Notes: generated by a model not told the origin, from the sequence alone. 64,000 nucleotides of DNA from Aquatica leii (GCA_035610365.1 CM069438.1:51518837-51582836); one strand, 5' to 3'; positions 31,166 through 43,011 are shown, counted from the first letter of the stretch. Program-made: numbers and translations.

Positions 31166-31449
31166 TCAGAAATAAAAGCAACGCAAAGCGGTTGTGTTTG
31201 TACAGTATCGCAACGTTTTCTGTAATTGCAGGAAACCGAAACATCCACTATAATAATAAGGAGAACACATTATTTCAAACTCACCTGTATGCTCTAAAAT
31301 TGTAAAAGTTATTTTTGGTTTTGCACGGACAACGGTATCTGGAAAAACGCGTGTGTCAAATCTAATGTAGAAAATAACGTACATTTCGTTAATAGCGTTA
31401 AATTGATCATTGATGATAAGGTATTATGAAATAGTTGCTAAAAGAACAG
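31166..31449. other. unassigned
   Basis: No gene or repeat recognised. Confidence 0.4.
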
Positions 31450-31860
31450 AGCTAAAAAGACAAGAAAAGTGAAAAACGGAACTGGAAGAGCCTGAAGAAT
31501 GTATGGAGAAATGGATACAAAATCTTGACAGGGAAGTTTGTAAAAGCGAGTATAGGAGTAGAAGAAAGTTTGACCAAGGAACTGTTAAGATTGAGTAGAG
31601 GAAGGTGCCAACCAGCGAGGTACCGGTGGCAACGAGGGATAAAGGTTATTGAGGTTTTACGCAGGACCTGTGGAGTGATTGGGCACTTGTTATGCGTCAA
31701 CAAATCCTTTGGAAGCAGTTTCTTCCTAAGAGAATGGAAGACCAGGAGAATGGCGCTGGTTCCGAACTCTACTATACCTAATGGAGGAGCGGGTGGGAGC
31801 TTTTAGACTAGTATGCTTTCTTCCGATCTTAGAAAAATTGTTAGAAGTAATAATAGGAGA
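31450..31860 (+). pseudogene. non-LTR retrotransposon RT fragment
   Basis: Shares blocks with 46860-47190 (TGGAAGCAGTTTCTTCC..AGAGAATG, ACCAG.ATG.TTTCTTTCGG.TTTAG.AAAATT), which reads as the N-terminal RT of a LINE. Here only scraps such as REWKTRRMALVP and SSDLRKIV remain. Confidence 0.5.
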
Positions 31861-32645
31861 GAAAATGAAATAGTTTTAGTAAATTTAACTGGTACAACGG
31901 ACAAATGAAGAACTTTCGTCGAACTCTTGTATTTGAAGCTGTTATTATTATTGAAGATTACCGATCGACGAACACAATAGAATAGTAATATCAAATAGAT
32001 TAGATGTAAATCACATGATAGTTTCGCAAGTTCTGAAGAAATAAGGTCTCCATCCATTTTCTAGACAAAAGTGCAAACTTTAGGAGCTGAAGGCGTTTTG
32101 AAAAGTTTATTTTATTTATAGGCGAAACTTGTTTTATAAGGGACGGTGTATTCAATTCTCGCAAATAATCACCTGTGGTGTAATGAAAATCCCAACGCAA
32201 CATTTATTCCTGCATATCCTCGACGTTTTTCAGAAAGTGTTTGGACTGAAATCGTAGGAGAGGGCGTTATTGAACCCTACTCATCTAAACCGATTAAATG
32301 GTGAAAATTATTGTAATTTCTTGAATAACGTTCTGCCTTGATGACTTACGTACCGGTGAACATCACATAAAGACTTTAGTTTCAACACGATGGAGAGACA
32401 AGAGAATATCCGAATAAGCGGATTGGGAGAAGGGAACTCCTTTAGATTTCTTCTTATAGGGTCAGATGAAGAACTCCGTATCAGTAAACACCGAATGATG
32501 ACCATTTCGAAAATCAAATTTAGTCCTTTTTGTTATTTCTTGTTCAATGGCATCAAACTTATTTTGTTTCAAAAGATTGTTGGTTTCTTAATATTTATGT
32601 TTTAATTCAATTTGCATAAAAACTTTTTTTTGACATCGAAAAAAA
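31861..32645. other. unassigned
   Basis: No gene recognised; AT-rich. Confidence 0.4.
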
Positions 32646-32793
32646 TCCCAGACAGCACACTGACGTCATTGACACGTCTTAATGACGTCTAGTATGTGAA
32701 AGAGGAAAGAAAACAATAAGATCACCAGACGTTAATAAGATATCGGAGGAGAACGAAGGAAAAATCTCAAGAACAGAAGGAGGAAGGAAAGAA

Positions 32794-33322
32794 ATGGAGG
32801 AGTTAAAAGAATTAATGAGAGAAATGATGAAACAGATGGAAGAAAATATGCAAGGAATAAGACAAGAAATCAAAGAAATGAAAAAAGAAATGGGAGAAAG
32901 AAAAAGAGAAACTGGTGGAGAGAATAGAAAAACTAGAGAAAAAAGCGGAAGACGAGGAAAGATGGAAAAGAAAGAATAATATTGTGATAAAGTGGTGCAG
33001 AAGTGAAAAACCACAAAAAGATTTAGCAGTGATGCTGGAAGAAAAATTAAATGTAAAAGTAGAGGTGAAAAAAGTGACGGTAATAAACAAAGAGAAGAAA
33101 AATGAGATGGTGGTGGCGGAAATCGGAGGATGGGAGGAAAAACAAAAGGTAATGGCGGAGAAGAAGAAATTAAAGGCACGAATTAACATGGGAGGAAAGA
33201 AGAGTGCAAAGAGAAATAATGAAAATAGCGATGGAAAGAAGAGCGGAAGGAAAAAGAGTATGGGTAGGGTACAGAAAAATGGAGATAGACGGAGACAGAT
33301 ACATATGGAACGACAAGGATAG
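32794..33322 (+). pseudogene. LINE ORF1 protein, frameshifted
   Basis: 32794-32979 reads a Met/Glu/Lys-rich helix with heptad character (MEELKELMREMMKQME), a likely coiled coil. In another frame 32915-33322 continues with EKLEKKAEDEERWKRKNNIV and ends Lys/Arg-rich, resembling the RRM-plus-CTD nucleic-acid-binding part of L1-like ORF1. One frameshift separates the parts. Confidence 0.7.
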
Positions 33323-33501
33323 GGGACTGTGCAGAGAAAGAGAAGAGAAAGTGGGGAACCAAAAAGCAAAAAACTAAAGGGCAAAGGGGGGGTGGTAAAG
33401 GAGGGAAAGTTGACGAAACGGCAAAGAAAAGGAATAATGAGAGATGGAAATGGAAAAGAAAAAGGGAGAAAAAAGAAAGTAAGGAAGAAGCACGGGGGGA
33501 G

Positions 33502-34711
33502 GTGAGTGAGCTGAGAGTATTGTTTTGGAACGTAGCAGGAATAAAAAACAAGGAACATGATTTCTGGAAGTACATCAAGGAACAGGATGTAGTGGGATTA
33601 CAGGAAACATGGATGGAAGAAAAAGAATGGGAGTGGTGGGAAAAAGAGTTGCCAGAGGAATTTGAGTGGGTGGTGCAACATGCAGAAAGAGAAAAGAAAA
33701 AAGGGAGAGCAAAGGGGGGTATAATAACGGGAATAAGAAAAAAATGGTTGAACCAGGAAAAGAAGGAGAAAGTGCAACAGAGAAGAGGAGTTGTAGAAAG
33801 GAACATGCAGTGGGGAAAAACAAAAATTAAAGTGGTGACGGTTTATAGCAGTAGAATGAAAGAGACAAGGAAAAACTTAGAAGAGATGATAGATGAGAGG
33901 GAAGAGGGATTGATAATAGTAGGAGGGGACTTCAACGCAAGAATAGGGGCAGAGGGGGGAATACAAGAAAGAAAAGGGACGGGAAAGAGACAAACAAAGG
34001 ACAAGGTGATAAATAAAGAGGGAGAGGAACTGCTGGAATTGTGCAACGAAAAAGGGTGGGAAATAATGAACGGGAACAGAGAAGATGATGGAAAGGGGAA
34101 TTTACGTACATAGGAGGAAGGGAGAATCAATAATAGAATTTGTAAAGACAAATGAAGAGGCAGCAGAAAAGGTAAAGACATTTAAGGTGGGAGAAAGAGT
34201 AGAGTCAGACCATCAACCACTGGAATTGACAATGGAAGGAAGGGAAAGAGAAGAGAGAGAGGAAGAGGAGAAGTACATAACTAAAAAAAAGTGGACAGAA
34301 GAGAGTATAAAAAGATATAAAGAGAGAATAGGGAAAACGGTATGGATAGGGAAGGAAGCACAAGAAAGTGTAGAGGAAATGAGAGAGATGATGAAGAAAG
34401 CAACAGAGAGAGTCAGATTTAGAAAATGGAAGGGGGAGAAAACTGGGTGGAAGAAATGGTGGGATAAGGAATGCAAGGAAGCAAAGAAAAAGGCAAGAAG
34501 AGCATTAAGACAGTGGAAAAAAGGGAAGAAAGAAAAAGAAGAATACAAAGAAGCAGTAAAAATATACAAAAAAACATGCGATAGAAAGAAGGAGGAAAAC
34601 AAAAAGAAACAAGAGGAGCAGATTAAAGGAATAAAAACGGAAGAAGATGTATGGAAGTACCTAAAGAAGCAGAGGAAAAAAAAACAGGACGACAAAGGGA
34701 ATAAAAATTAA
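33502..34711 (+). pseudogene. LINE ORF2 N-terminus: apurinic-type endonuclease and linker
   Basis: 33502-34113 reads LRVLFWNVAGIKNKEHDFW, the N-terminal catalytic Asn strand, then LQETWMEEKEW with the metal-binding Glu, then IIVGGDFNARIG with the GDFN motif. A frameshift near 34090 moves to the frame ending at 34711, which carries the final catalytic SDHQPLEL and a Lys-rich linker to RT. All endonuclease motifs are present across the two frames. Confidence 0.85.
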
Positions 34712-34739
34712 AGAATGGGAGATATATTTTCGGAACCTG

Positions 34740-36275
34740 TTGCGAGGGGAAGAACAAAATCAGGAAAAAGAAAAAAGGAAAGACGCGGTAGTAAGACAAG
34801 AAGAAGGAGATAGGGATAGAATAAGGGAGGAAGAAGTAATAGAGGCGATAAAGAATATAAAAAAAGGAAAGGCGACAGGAGAGGATGGGATACAAGGAGA
34901 AGAGTGGATATACGGGGGAGAAAATCTAGCAAAAAGGATGACGGAAATAATAAACAAAATATGGAAAGGGGAAGGATTCCCAGAGAGATGGAGAGAGGGA
35001 TTAATATGCCCAATACATAAAAAAGGTGAAAAAAAGAAAGTCGAGAATTATAGAGGGGTAGCATTACTGAGCTCGGCATACAAATTGTACGCGACAATAC
35101 TGCAAGAAAGATTACAGAAGGAAATAGAGGAAAGAAGTTTGGTGCCAGACGGACAAGCGGGATTCAGAAAAGGAAGAAGGGCGATAGACAACATATATAT
35201 AATAAAACACTTAGCAAATGAAGAACTAGAAAAAAAAAGAGGGAAAATGGTAGCACTATTCGTAGACCTAAAAGCTGCTTTTGACAAAGTGAATAGGGAA
35301 AAGCTGTGGGAATATATGAAAAGAAAAAAAATCAATGAAAGATTAATACAAAGAATAGAGGAAATATACGAAGAAACGAGAAGCAGGGTTAAAGTGAATG
35401 GGGAAGAGAGTGAGAAATACATAAGAAAGAGAGGGTTGAGGCAGGGATGTCCACTGAACCCAAGCCTGTTCTCGGTATATACGGGGGATCTGGAAGAGAC
35501 AATGAGAGGACAACAGACAGGAGGGATAGTGGTAGGGAAAGCTAAGGTATGGTCGTTGGCGTATGCGGATGACATAGTGCTGGTGGCTAAGGACGAAAAG
35601 GAAATGAAAGAGATGATGAAAACGCTAGAAAAATATATGAAAAAAGAAGAATTGGAAGTAAACACGGAGAAAACAAAGATAATGATATTTAGAAAAGGAC
35701 GGGGGAAAAGAAAAAGAGAGGAGTGGAGATGGAGTTATGAGAAAGTGCAACAAGTGAAGGAATTTACATACCTGGGCTACACGATGAAACAGGATAATAA
35801 AGAGGGAGAACACATAAAGGAAAGGGTGAAGAAAGGAAACAGGCTAATAGGACAAGTATGGGGTGTGGGGGAAAGAATTTTCAAGATGAATATAAAAAAA
35901 AGAAAATTGCTGTTCGAAAAATTAATAAAGGGGGTGGTAGTGTATGGAGCGGAAATATGGGGCTGGAAGGAGTGGAGGGAGGTAGAGGGGCTACAGGAAA
36001 AATACTGGAGATGGGTGTTAGGATTGGACAGGGATACACCGGGATATATTGTGAGAGAGGAGGTTCAGATAGAAAAAATAAGGATTGAGACAGGAAAAAG
36101 AGCAATAAAATACGAGGAAGAAATGAGGGAAAGAACAGATTGCAAAATTCTGCAAGAATGTTGGAAAGAGATAAAGGGAGGGAAAGTGAAGTACGGGCAG
36201 GAGGGCAGAGAAGAGTATTACAAAAGAAACGGGTACGCGAGTGAAGAAGTGGAGAGATTAAGAGAAGAGGGGTAG
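34740..36275 (+). CDS. LINE reverse transcriptase
   Basis: 511 uninterrupted codons. Motif order: KKGKATGEDGIQGEEW, GLICPIHKKGEKKKVENYRG, QAGFRKGRRAIDNIY, ALFVDLKAAFDKVNR, RGLRQGCPLNPSLFSVY and catalytic LAYADDIVLVAKD, then the thumb VKEFTYLGYTM. The zinc site (CRLCGEETEDLNHMRKRC) lies in another frame at 36389-36595 after a stop at 36273-36275. Catalyses target-primed reverse transcription. The start given is merely the first Met in this frame; the true protein begins in the endonuclease. Confidence 0.9.
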   Translation: MRGEEQNQEKEKRKDAVVRQEEGDRDRIREEEVIEAIKNIKKGKATGEDGIQGEEWIYGGENLAKRMTEIINKIWKGEGFPERWREGLICPIHKKGEKKKVENYRGVALLSSAYKLYATILQERLQKEIEERSLVPDGQAGFRKGRRAIDNIYIIKHLANEELEKKRGKMVALFVDLKAAFDKVNREKLWEYMKRKKINERLIQRIEEIYEETRSRVKVNGEESEKYIRKRGLRQGCPLNPSLFSVYTGDLEETMRGQQTGGIVVGKAKVWSLAYADDIVLVAKDEKEMKEMMKTLEKYMKKEELEVNTEKTKIMIFRKGRGKRKREEWRWSYEKVQQVKEFTYLGYTMKQDNKEGEHIKERVKKGNRLIGQVWGVGERIFKMNIKKRKLLFEKLIKGVVVYGAEIWGWKEWREVEGLQEKYWRWVLGLDRDTPGYIVREEVQIEKIRIETGKRAIKYEEEMRERTDCKILQECWKEIKGGKVKYGQEGREEYYKRNGYASEEVERLREEG

Positions 36276-36388
36276 GGACAAGAGAAGAAATAATAAGGAG
36301 AGATAGAGACATAGAAAAACAAGAAAGATGGACAAAGATAAAAGAGAGCAGATATAATAGGAATTATAAAGATATCAAGGGTGAAGGG

Positions 36389-36595
36389 GTGCCGGAATAT
36401 TTAAAAGACAGTGAGATTAAAAGCAACAAAAGGAAAAAAATGGTGGCAAGGTTCAGATGTGGCAACGAGGAGTTAGGGAACAAATATTGGAAGGAAGAAC
36501 CAGAAAAGTTGTGCAGGCTATGTGGAGAAGAAACGGAAGATCTGAACCACATGAGAAAGAGATGCAGTGATGAAAACAGTGGATATCTTAGATGA
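36389..36595 (+). pseudogene. LINE ORF2 C-terminal zinc-binding segment
   Basis: ARFRCGNEELGNKYW then CRLCGEETEDLNHMRKRC, a C-x2-C...H-x4-C type site shared with the other two copies (53008-53196; ~62230-62340). Separated from RT by a frameshift. Confidence 0.75.
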
Positions 36596-36801
36596 AAACG
36601 GAAAAGGAGCGGAATGAATGGAGGAAGTATGGAGCAGGAGGAAAAAGTTAAGGGGAGAGAAGGGATAAGAAAATGTAATATATATGTATAGACAACACGA
36701 CCAAATTTGTAAGCCAAATGGCAATGAATAAAGTTAAACTTATATAATGACGTCTAGTACGTAATTTTGACGTCAGTAAAACGTAATGTGCTGCCTGGGA
36801 T

Positions 36802-37377
36802 GTTTCAGACAAATGTTATAGTAGGATAGTTTAAGGATTTTATAAAAGTTTTTTTTTTTAAAATAATAGAGTGGTTTTCAAAGTTTTGAACTTTTTGAAA
36901 GAAAAAAATGTGTGAATACAAATGTTTTAGAGAACCGAAAACAAATCCTGAGCTATTTTTTTTAAACATTCCTTAAAATAAAGGAATGATGACGATACTT
37001 CAAAAAATAAAACACTGCCAATAACTATATGAACTGGTGCTCCAAATCAAAAATTTGAATTAAAAAAAGTTACTTGTATCAGCGATTTCTAACTGCTATT
37101 TTGGAGTATACCTATGACGTATATCCACGTGTATATATCGAAATTCTGTTTATATTGTATTTGTGTTATGTGTAATTAAGTTGTTCATTAAAAAAATTTT
37201 AAAATGTTTTCTAAAGTATTTAAGTTGGCAAGAACGGAAACGTAAAAAATAATTATTAGTTTACGGCAGTTTACTGTTTGATAACCACAATCATAACCTG
37301 ACCGTAACCCATTGTCAGTTGTAACTTTGGACAATATAATATTCTTTAGACAGCATATTGTATTTATACACGAAAAT
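36802..37377. other. intergenic, 5' region of ZAD gene E
   Basis: AT-rich with homopolymer runs; no gene recognised. Confidence 0.45.
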
Positions 37378-38764
37378 ATGGAGAAAAAGACAACAATCAC
37401 ATGTCGAATTTGTTTACTAGAAATAATGGAAGCCAAGCAGTATTACTTTCTCAACGACAATGAGTTAAAACTACAATACAAGTTATTGGATTTATTACCA
37501 AAAATTGTAAGTACGACTGGATGGATTCTATTGACTAACATTAATCTCCTTACAGGATCTAAATATCACACCAAACCCAGTTGTTTGTACCAGGTGCATG
37601 ATTATAATTGAAGAAATATATGAATTTAAACAACTGGGTATACAAACCGAAACTACTATAAGGAATTTACGACAAGTTGCAATTAAAGAGGAGTTGCTTG
37701 AGGAAAACAGTACAGTTGAATTTTCAGACTTGAAACTCAAGAGCGATGGCTGCTTAGAATTCGCGGATGTGCCTGCATGGATTGAAGAATCTTCAAAAAC
37801 AGAACTGTATTCCTGTTACAACTGTGACTTTAATACTAACAAGAAAACAATTTTGATTCGACATGTCATTAATAGACACAAAAATAAGTATAAGAAGCCT
37901 ATTAGGCAGAAACCATTTAAATGCAAAATATGTGATTACTGTTGCAACAACAAGTCGTATTTAAAAGTACATATGCGTAAGCATACTGGCGAAAAACCGT
38001 TTAAATGCAATATATGTGATTACTGCAGCATCAATAAGTGGAATTTAAAAATACACCTGCAGCAGCACACTGATGAAAAACCATTTGAATGCAATATATG
38101 TAATTATTCCACTAAAGGAAAGAACAAATTGAGAGTTCATATGCACCAGCACACTGGTATGAAACCATTTAAATGTAGTATATGTGATTACTGGACTATC
38201 ACCAAGTCAGGTTTAGAAAAACATATGCGTAAGCATACTGGTGAGAAACCATTTAAATGCAATATATGTGACTATTGTAGTACTACCAAGTTTGAATTAA
38301 AACTGCATATGCGTAAGCATACTGGCGAAAAACTATTTAAGTGCAATGCATGTTATTACAGCAGTAGCATCCTGTCGAATTTTAAAATACATATGCTGCG
38401 TCACGTTGGTGAAAAACCATTTAAATGCAATATATGTGATTTCTGCAGTACTAACAAGCGTGGTTTAAAATTGCATATGTGTAGACATACTGGTGATAAA
38501 CCATTTAAATGCAATTCATGTGATTACAGTAGTAGCACCCTGTCGAATTTAAAAATACATATGCTGCGTCACGGTGGTGAAAAACCATTTAAATGCAATA
38601 TATGTGATTTCTGCAGTACCACCAAGCATGGTTTAAAATTGCATATGTGTAGACATACTGGTGATAAACCATTTAAATGCAGTTTATGTGATTACTGCAG
38701 TATTCGCATATACGATTTAAAAAGACATAATATTAATCGGCATACTGGTGACAAATCATTTTAA
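37378..38764 (+). CDS. ZAD-C2H2 zinc-finger protein, paralog E
   Basis: Exons 37378-37506 and 37556-38764 with a 49-bp GT-AG phase-0 intron, 445 residues. The ZAD has [10 protein letters not shown] and CTRCMIIIEEIYEF. An N-terminal unusual finger (YSCYNCDFNTNKKTILIRHVINRH, spacing C-x2-C-x12-H-x4-H) precedes ten canonical C2H2 modules. Modules 6-7 and 8-9 are a recent pair duplication (SNFKIHMLRH/GLKLHMCRH repeated). The final module has an extra residue between its His (HNINRH). Finger scraps continue in broken frames to ~38880 after the stop, as in genes A and B. Confidence 0.93.
37507..37555 (+). other. 49-bp intron of ZAD gene E
   Basis: GTAAGT start, TTACAG end, branch-like GACTAACATTAAT. 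Confidence 0.88.
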
Positions 38765-39007
38765 TACAACGGGATTATTAAGGTAAACGAAATTTCGTAG
38801 ACATAAGCAGACTGGTGAATGCAATGTGATAACTACAGTACCACCAAATTGGTTTTAAACATGCATCTGCATAGGCACACTTAAGTGTTGTTTAATTAAT
38901 CATAATAAACTATTATATCTTGTTAATCGTACATTGGAAGAATACTTCTATTTCCCATTAAATTTTCTACAGTTTTGATTCTTATATTTTTGCACGATCA
39001 TTATTTA
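38765..39007. other. finger scraps and intergenic
   Basis: 38790-38885 holds decayed C2H2 sequence (CATCTGCATAGGCACACT); nothing else recognised. Confidence 0.5.
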
Positions 39008-39213
39008 TATTGTTGATTTAAACAATAACAGTAAGAAAAAGTTTGTTTAATTCAACAAGTTAGAATATAAAATACTGAACATAAAATAAGGTGACACATG
39101 AACTTACTACAAATACAAAAAAAAGTAACTGACGCTACAGTGATCAATCGTATCAACATAAGTACTACAAAAAGATAGTGACAAAACATTAGGGATATTT
39201 TGTATTTTCATCA
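39008..39213 (-). repeat. copia 3' LTR
   Basis: On the minus strand begins TGATGAAAATACAAAATATC and ends near AAATCAACAATA. Near-identical partner at 43124-43336. Confidence 0.88.
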
Positions 39214-40488
39214 CTTCCTCCCAAAATATTGTAACTATTGTTTTTCAGAACACACATGCCGAGTAAGCATCTCAGCTTTTCATATTTAACACGAGGTAAC
39301 GACTTGGTGAACATATCCGCCACTTGGTTAACTCCACTGATGTGTTGAATGTTCATTTCACCTGCATTGAACTTTTCACGAATGAAATGAAATTTGATGT
39401 CTATGTGCTTTGACCTCTTATGAAATTCTGGATTCTTAACTAGTTTGATAGCACTAAGGTTGTCAATGAAGAGAGTTGGAGCAAAATTTTCACCTGTTAG
39501 CTCCTGAAATAGCCTTTTAAGCCAGATTATTTCTTTGACTGCCTCGCTGGCTGCAATGTACTCTGCTTCCATAGTTGATAATACTATGCAGGGTTGTTTT
39601 CTGCTGCACCAGGATATTGCACCATCCTGATTAGTACAAACGACTCCACTCCTTGAACGCCTTGTTTTGCTGTCTCCGGCATAATCGGCGTCACTATAAG
39701 CTAGAAAACCGTGATTCTCGCTTGTACCTCGGTACAGGATACCGTAATCCATTGTCCCTTTTAGGTAGCGAAAAATCCTCTTCACCTCCTTCCAATTTGA
39801 AGCTTTTGGGCTGTCTAGCGATTCAGATGCCAGGCTTACGGCATAACTGATGTCGGGCCTTGTAGCTACAGCCAGGTACATGAGACTACCGACCGCCTCA
39901 CGATATGGGACTCCATTTGCTGGCGAATCGTCCTCGATAGTGCCTGTTTCGGACAAAATAATTTGTCGAACAGATTGTAATTTGAAACTGTCTTTCAAGT
40001 TCACCAACAAAACAGTTTATCTCCACATTATTTGTCCCGACAATTAGTCCATCATCCACATAAAGTGCAACAAATAATTTGGACACACTTGTCATTTTCA
40101 CAAATAGACATGGGTCTGCCACACTTTGCACAAATTGTAAGTTACATAAAAAGTCAACAAAACGCTCATTCCAACATCTTGGTGCCTGCTTTAACCCATA
40201 TAGGCTGCGTTTAAGTCTACAAACGCGACCACTTCCATCGTCGAAACCATCAGGCTGCTTCATGTAAACCTTCTCCTGTAGAATTCCATATAAAAACGCA
40301 GTTTTAATATCGAATTGCTTCAACTGCATCCTTTCAGAGGAGGCAACACTTAGCATGGTTCGTATGGTGTCTAAACGAACTACCGGACTAAACGTTTCAC
40401 CATAATCGACTCCAGCCTTCTGCGCAAACCCTCTTGCAACGAGTCTCGCTTTATATCGATCAATAGATCCATCGGGTTGGTATTTAAT
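39189..40488 (-). pseudogene. copia reverse transcriptase and RNase H
   Basis: From the stop after RWVL (40489) the frame continues through YKARLVARGFAQKAGVDY and FSPVVRL. It then has DIKTAFLYGILQEKVYMKQP, SLYGLKQAPRCWNERF and catalytic LYVDDGLIVG. After QFQIT near 39970 a deletion and frameshift remove the end of RT. The frame 40010-39189 resumes with YREAVGSLMYLAVATRPDI and RNase H (YSDADYAGDSKTRRSRSG, SSTMEAEYIAASEA-type motif seen as LSTMEAEYIAA, FIDNLSAIKL). One stop and one deletion make pol inactive. Confidence 0.9.
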
Positions 40489-41890
40489 TTACAGCACCCA
40501 TCGGTTTTGGATTAGCCGTTGATGTGGTGGTAAATCTACAAGATCCCACGTGTCGTTTTGTCGCAACGAAGCTAGTTCTTCACACATAGCCTCTAGCCAT
40601 TTCTCCCCTTCTGTTGTTTTCATAGCCGCCGTGTAGGAATCTGGAATGTTTTCCGCTGGGTACACGTAATCGCGTAAATATGCTGGTCTATTAATTTTAC
40701 GTCGTCCTACACCACTGTCGTCTTCGCGTGACATCGTTGAGGCAACATCATCCTCAACCGCTTCCTCCGAAGTTGTGGGTACAACTTCTTCTTCCTCCGA
40801 ACTAGTGGTTTTCAGTTTAATTTCATGTACAGTTTGTTTTTCGTTTTTTACATGAACAATGGGAGTTTTTTCTTCATATTCTAAAAACAATTTTCCATTC
40901 CCTTTTAGAAGCTGTTCTTCTTTAAAAATAACTTCTCTGCTTCGAACAACCTTCTTCTCAGCCTCTATATAGATTCGGTAACCATCTTTTTCTCCGCAGT
41001 ATCCTACGAATCTTCCAGAAACTCTCTTTCTGTCCCAATTTCGTCTCTTTTCCTTTGGTACATGTACAAAACACTCTGTACCAATTTTCAAATGATCAAG
41101 TTTCATATTATTGTTACCTAACCATAATTCAGCAGGTGCCTTGTTCTCAACGGGTGTGTGGCTGGTTCTATTTAAAATGTACGCCACTGTGTTAACAGCT
41201 TCCGCCCACAGTTTTATTGGAAGGTTCTTTGCATGAATCATTGACCGCACACACTCGACTAGTGTCCTATTTTCCCGTTCCGAAACCCCATTCTGTTCAT
41301 GAGTATATGGCATGATCACTCGAAAATTAATTCCGTTTAATTCTAAAATGTCTTTCACACTCGAATTATCGAACTCTTTTCCGCCGTCACTTAAGAATTT
41401 TTTTATCGTATGTCCAGCAGTTTTTGTTTCGTTTATGACTATTTTTAAACAGTTAACCACTTCTGCTTTTATTTTAATAAAAAACTCACGACGAAATTTA
41501 GTGTAATCGTCCTTGAAACACACGAAATATTTTGCACCCCCGAGTGATTCTTCCTGCATTGGTCCGCAAACGTCTGCGTGAATTAATGCACCAGAAGTCA
41601 TCGGCCTATTTGTTCGGACACCGAAACTTTTACGTTGATGTTTGCCAAACACACATCCAACGCAGAATTCCTCCTCAACTTGCACATCAATTCCACTTCG
41701 CTTTAGCACCTTTTGAACGTGCTTTTTATTTTGATGGCATAAACGTTCATGCCACAGCTGTAACTCATCCGTTCTTGTTGCAATGAACCCTGTAGTACCG
41801 TTTTCCGGTAAACACACACGCATTGCTAAAACATAGAGACCTTTAACCGTTTTCTCGCCTACCAAACGTACTACACCATCCTTTTCAAAT
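40489..41890 (-). CDS. copia integrase
   Basis: The HHCC zinc site is LWHERLCHQNKKHV ... CVGCVFGKH. The catalytic DDE triad is in IHADVCGPMQ, FLSDGGKEFDN and SERENRTLVE. A basic C-terminal region (KRRNWDRKRVSGRFVGY) and a linker to RT follow. It inserts the cDNA into host DNA. The segment is open from just after a TGA (41891-41893) to a TAA (40489-40491). Each stop appears to be a single-base change in a frame that otherwise continues, so it belongs to one polyprotein. Confidence 0.9.
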
Positions 41891-43011
41891 GCTCATCCAT
41901 TTTTATCAGCGATGAATTCAAAACCTTTGTTTACAGTTTGACCAATCGAAAACAATTTTTTTCCAATCTTGGGTACATACCAAACGCCTTGCAGGTGGTT
42001 ACGTTCCCAATCACCTTTTATTTTCATTTCTACATTAATCGCACCCTGTCCGTACGCTTGAATTATGTTATTGTTCCCAACTAGAACATCACGTGGAAAA
42101 TCGAAAGCTTCATAGGTTAAAAAATATTGTTTGTTGTTGGTCATGTGCGCAAATGCACCTGTGTCCGCCAACCATTTATCTTCCCTGTTGCCATTTGTGC
42201 ATAGAAACGCTTCTCCCGCCAGTTTTGATTTTCCCGCTGCATCTGCTTTCTTTGTACAGTTTTTCGCTAGATGGCCTACCTTGTGACACTTAAAACATTT
42301 AAAAACTTTTCTCGGTTCCGTTTTCTTCTCAAATTTGGCGGTAGACTTTTGATCCTTCGCGATGAGAGCCGAGGAATCGCTTCTTTTTTCAGGAAGGCGC
42401 ATTTCAATTAGACGCAGTCGTTCCGTTAATTTATTAATTGTTCTTTCAGGCAAAGGTATCGACTCCCAAACACTTTTGAACTCGAAGTAATCAGATGGTA
42501 GCGTAGACATTATTCTACTCATCAAAAGCAAGTCCGGTAACTCGGTCTTCAAAAGCTTCTTCAACTCGTCGTTTAGTTCCCTAAAATTCCTCTGAAGGCG
42601 CGCGACATGCGTGGCAATATCTTCTGTGGAATCCTTTTCGCAGCTGAAGAACTTTTCCATCACCCTATCGACACGTTGGCCAGAACTTTGTTCGTATACC
42701 GACAGAAGCTTGTTCCAAGTTTCACTTGCGGAGTTACAAGTTGCCGTCAAATCAACATTTGCATCATTCATGCTGCTTACTAAAACTAGTTGAGCTAGGG
42801 CGTCACCTTTTTTATATATTTTAACTTCAGCTTCGTATGACTTTTTCGCTGCTTCAGACAATTGTTCTTCACCAGGTGGGTCCGGAATGGCTCTATCGCC
42901 CATCACGAGATCCAATACTTCCTGATGTCGAAGTAACAACCCCACTTGTCTTCGCCATCGACTCCAATTTCTTGTGCCTTCAAGTTTTTCTATCTGTGCC
43001 TTGAAATCCAT
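41891..43011 (-). CDS. copia gag and protease
   Basis: ATG 43009-43011 (MDFKAQIEKLEG) opens a copia-type gag (WSRWRRQVGLLL, SASETWNKLLSVYE). A CCHC zinc knuckle (CFKCHKVGHLAKNC) binds RNA. The aspartic protease follows with active site WLADTGAFAHMTN. A TGA after IADKNG ends the frame just before the integrase part. The ORF is also open 5' of this Met to 43080, but that stretch lacks gag character. Capsid assembly and polyprotein cleavage are the family roles. Confidence 0.9.

Larger units (their letters stand above)
32695..36744 (+). mobile_element. purine-rich APE-type LINE, copy 1 (near full length)
   Basis: Bounded by a 15-bp duplication TAATGACGTCTAGTA (32680-32694 and 36745-36759). Contains ORF1 remnants, an apurinic-type endonuclease, RT and a C-terminal zinc site. 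The coding strand is overwhelmingly A and G for 4 kb. There is no poly(A) tail, and the 3' end reads AATAAAGTTAAACTTATA. Confidence 0.9.
32646..36800. mobile_element. short inverted-repeat element split by a LINE
   Basis: TCCCAGACAGCACA (32646-32659) and its inverse with one mismatch (36787-36800) bound a short palindromic element. Its two halves (32646-32694 and 36745-36800) sit on either side of the LINE. Without the LINE it would be ~90 bp. No coding capacity. Confidence 0.7.

Noticed and set aside
32812..36312. Long minus-strand frames rich in Ser, Phe and Leu opposite the purine-rich LINE
   Set aside because: They are antisense shadows of an AG-only strand, which rarely forms stop codons on the complement. 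The plus strand carries the endonuclease and RT motifs.
40489..41893. Stops in copia pol as programmed readthrough sites
   Set aside because: Two different stop codons at non-boundary positions within otherwise continuous frame, plus a deletion in RT, fit ordinary decay.
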